A program made the position numbers and the translations under genes. Shown here piece by piece: positions 6,250 through 7,759 of a DNA stretch of 7,759 nucleotides. The notes below the pieces were generated by a model that did no database searches, was not told where the DNA came from, and saw nothing but the letters and a program-made list of their open reading frames with translations. The DNA is from Clostridium sp. (GTDB taxonomy: Bacteria; Bacillota; Clostridia; Lachnospirales; Lachnospiraceae): positions 1-7,759 of the forward strand of contig JAEDOC010000099.1 of NCBI GenBank assembly GCA_016302185.1, written 5' to 3'. Numbering within the stretch: position 1 is the stretch's first letter; each line of letters starts with the position of its first letter.

Positions 6250-7685
6250 AAACTCAGCCTCTCTTCTATCTCCTTTGTTACCGCTTCTGCCTTTTCTTTT
6301 CTATTGCAGGAACAATCTTTTTCCCTGTATTTCATACAGGCCTTCAAAAACCGCTCCGCAATCTTTGGATTCGAATAATAATACAAATGAGGAAATCCCG
6401 CAATACAGCTTTGTGTTCCCTGAATACAGTCCCAGCTCCTCTTTCGCAAAGGCTTATTGGCCCGAAAAGCTTCCCCGCACTCCGTACTGTCAAAATAATG
6501 AAACTCATGGCCACGAATCTCGCCAATATCCATGCCAAACATCTGCTCCTGCCGGGGAGTCAGGGTGATATATCCAAACCGTCCCAGCTTTTCTGTCCGG
6601 TACGCACTGCCGGGAATTGCCCCGGCCATGGGATAGTGATTCCCTTCCATATCCTCCAGCTCCTGCTGCAGATACATAAAGCCGCCGCACTCCGCCATAC
6701 AGGGCATCCCCCCGGCAACCGCCTCCCGGATACTTTCCCGCACGGAAACATTTTCTCCCAATTCTCTGGCATACAGCTCCGGATATCCTCCGCAAAGCAG
6801 CAGACCGTCCGCCCTGGGAAGAGACACATCCCGAAGGGGAGAAAAGAACTCCAGCCGGGCGCCTGTTCTTTCCAAAAGCTCCAGATTATCTTCATACAAA
6901 AAGCAGAAAGCCTCATCTCTGGCTACTGCCACCACCGGACGTTCTTCTTCCTTCTCCGTCACCGGAAACAGCTTTGGAGGACAGCAGCTTATCTCAGAAG
7001 CGGCCCGTCCCAGCTCCAGCAACCCGTCCAGATCCAGCGTCTCTTCCAGAATCCCGCCCAGCTTTCGCAGATTATCTCTCAGCCCCTGAATCTCATCCGG
7101 CATCACCAGCCCAAGATGGCGGCTTTCCAGCTTCAGATCCTTCACCACCGGAACATACCCGAAGGCACGGATTCCCAGCTCTCCTTCTATCCTCTTTTTT
7201 ATCTCCGGATACAGCATGGGAGACAGCTGGTTCAGGATCACGCCCCGGATCCGGCTGTCCGGCTGATATTCCAGAAAACCGCGGATATAGGCCAGCACTG
7301 ACAGGCTCATTCCTTTGCAATTTACGATCAAAACCACAGGGGTATCTGTGGCTCTGGCCAGATCATATGCGCTGGCCCGGACTGAAATTCCTCCCAGTCC
7401 GTCATAAAAACCCATGACACCTTCCATAACGGAAATATCCGCTCCCTCTGCCGTCTTTGCAAACAGATACCTGGTGGTATTATCATCCGTAAAAAAGGTA
7501 TCCAGATTCCTGGATCTGGTTCCCAGCACCCGGGAATGGAACATGGGATCAATGTAATCCGGCCCGCATTTAAAGGACCGTACCTGCAGCCCCCGGCTGC
7601 AAAAAGCCTGCAATATCCCGCAGGTAATCAGAGTTTTTCCGCTTCCGCTGGCCCCTGCCGCCAGTAAAAATCTTGGATATCCCAT
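6246..7685 (-). CDS. cbiA: Cobyrinate a,c-diamide synthase (CbiA/CobB family)
   Basis: Uses glutamine and ATP to amidate the a and c side chains of cobyrinate, the first amidations after ring completion. It has 479 residues. The N-terminal domain carries the P-loop GASGSGKT (11-18), KCGPDYIDPMFH (39-50) and MEGVMGFYDG (87-96), all hallmarks of the CbiA/CobB branch. The C-terminal class I amidotransferase domain has LLCGGYPELY (296-305), the nucleophile Cys333 in MAECGGFMYL, GHEFHY (392-397, His393/His396) and HLYYYSNPKIAERFL (433-447). After the usual end there is a charged, cysteine-containing tail of about 30 residues (451-479, with KDCSCNRK), so the protein is somewhat longer than most relatives. 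GGAAAGG and a further-upstream AAGGAG precede the ATG. The stop overlaps the cbiB start. Whether the true substrate is cobyrinate (anaerobic) or hydrogenobyrinate (aerobic) is inferred from the likely anaerobic host. Confidence 0.95.
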   Translation of the reverse strand: MGYPRFLLAAGASGSGKTLITCGILQAFCSRGLQVRSFKCGPDYIDPMFHSRVLGTRSRNLDTFFTDDNTTRYLFAKTAEGADISVMEGVMGFYDGLGGISVRASAYDLARATDTPVVLIVNCKGMSLSVLAYIRGFLEYQPDSRIRGVILNQLSPMLYPEIKKRIEGELGIRAFGYVPVVKDLKLESRHLGLVMPDEIQGLRDNLRKLGGILEETLDLDGLLELGRAASEISCCPPKLFPVTEKEEERPVVAVARDEAFCFLYEDNLELLERTGARLEFFSPLRDVSLPRADGLLLCGGYPELYARELGENVSVRESIREAVAGGMPCMAECGGFMYLQQELEDMEGNHYPMAGAIPGSAYRTEKLGRFGYITLTPRQEQMFGMDIGEIRGHEFHYFDSTECGEAFRANKPLRKRSWDCIQGTQSCIAGFPHLYYYSNPKIAERFLKACMKYREKDCSCNRKEKAEAVTKEIEERLSL

Positions 7686-7709
7686 TTTCCTTTCCCCGCT
7701 CCTTCCATC

Positions 7710-7757
7710 TTACGTTCCTGTTAGCCAATTTTCAAGAACGCCTCTGGCGTTCTTGCC
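7710..7757 (-). CDS. Possible C-terminal end of the gene upstream of cbiA (partial, unidentified)
   Basis: One - strand frame is open from the window edge to TAA at 7710-7712, 24 nt before the cbiA start, and would encode a tail ending GVLENWLTGT. A second frame ends at TAA 7721-7723 with the tail EAFLKIG. Either spacing suits an operon, and I cannot tell which is real or name the gene. The stretch also contains a perfect hairpin, so it may be intergenic instead. Confidence 0.3.
   Translation of the reverse strand, partial: GKNARGVLENWLTGT
7733..7755. repeat. Perfect 10-bp hairpin upstream of cbiA
   Basis: CAAGAACGCC (7733-7742) and GGCGTTCTTG (7746-7755) form a perfect 10-bp stem around a TCT loop. 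On the - strand it is followed by GAAAATTGG, not a T-run, so it is not a standard terminator in front of cbiA. It could be the end of an upstream gene, an intergenic repeat or a transcript-processing site. Confidence 0.6.
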
Positions 7758-7759
7758 GC

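Noticed and set aside
5461..6378. 305-codon + strand open frame
   Set aside because: Antisense to cbiB and the end of cbiA; composition is low-complexity His/Gln/Pro-rich and there is no ribosome site.
6387..7301. 304-codon + strand open frame
   Set aside because: Antisense to cbiA, which has every catalytic motif in place.
7686..7759. Cobalamin riboswitch or operon promoter ahead of cbiA
   Set aside because: No B12-box-like sequence or promoter pair is visible in the 74 bases available; any such control would lie outside the window.

Overview
The window reads as a piece of an anaerobic, moderately GC-rich Firmicutes chromosome, most likely Lachnospiraceae or a close clostridial relative. 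This is inferred from protein style, strong AGGAGG-type ribosome sites and the anaerobic-type cobalamin genes; no rRNA or other marker is present to confirm it.

Left part (1-1199, + strand). The window opens in the last 17 codons of a gene whose C-terminus looks like the end of a membrane-bound O-acyltransferase (MBOAT/AlgI-DltB type). It is followed 14 nt later by a 376-aa membrane-anchored SGNH/DltD-like protein. Such pairs usually O-acylate a cell-surface polymer.

Middle (1200-1691) has no credible gene. It holds two separate long fold-back (inverted-repeat) elements: about 192 bp (1226-1417) and about 162 bp (1506-1667). Between them is a short AT-rich tandem repeat. The second element has an A-tract/GC-stem/T-tract design and probably works as a two-way terminator between the converging transcription units. 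Both look like dispersed MITE- or REP-like repeats.

Right part (1692-7759, - strand) is the late corrin-ring block of de novo, probably anaerobic, cobalamin synthesis. Transcription order is [unidentified gene end] - cbiA - cbiB - cobD - cbiP - cbiC. CbiC moves a methyl group to make (cobalt-)cobyrinate. CbiA amidates side chains a and c. CbiP amidates b, d, e and g to give adenosylcobyrate. CobD makes aminopropanol phosphate from threonine phosphate. CbiB attaches that arm to adenosylcobyrate to give adenosylcobinamide phosphate. The early methyltransferases and the nucleotide-loop genes (cobU/cobS/cobT/cobC) are not in the window, nor is a cobalamin riboswitch. The promoter presumably lies beyond 7759.

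The cob genes themselves are conventional, with all key residues visible. The least explained sequence is noncoding: the two fold-back elements, the 213/219-bp hairpin-rich gap before cbiC, a 15-bp-period direct repeat before cobD, and a perfect hairpin at the right edge. I found no convincing new multi-gene system.
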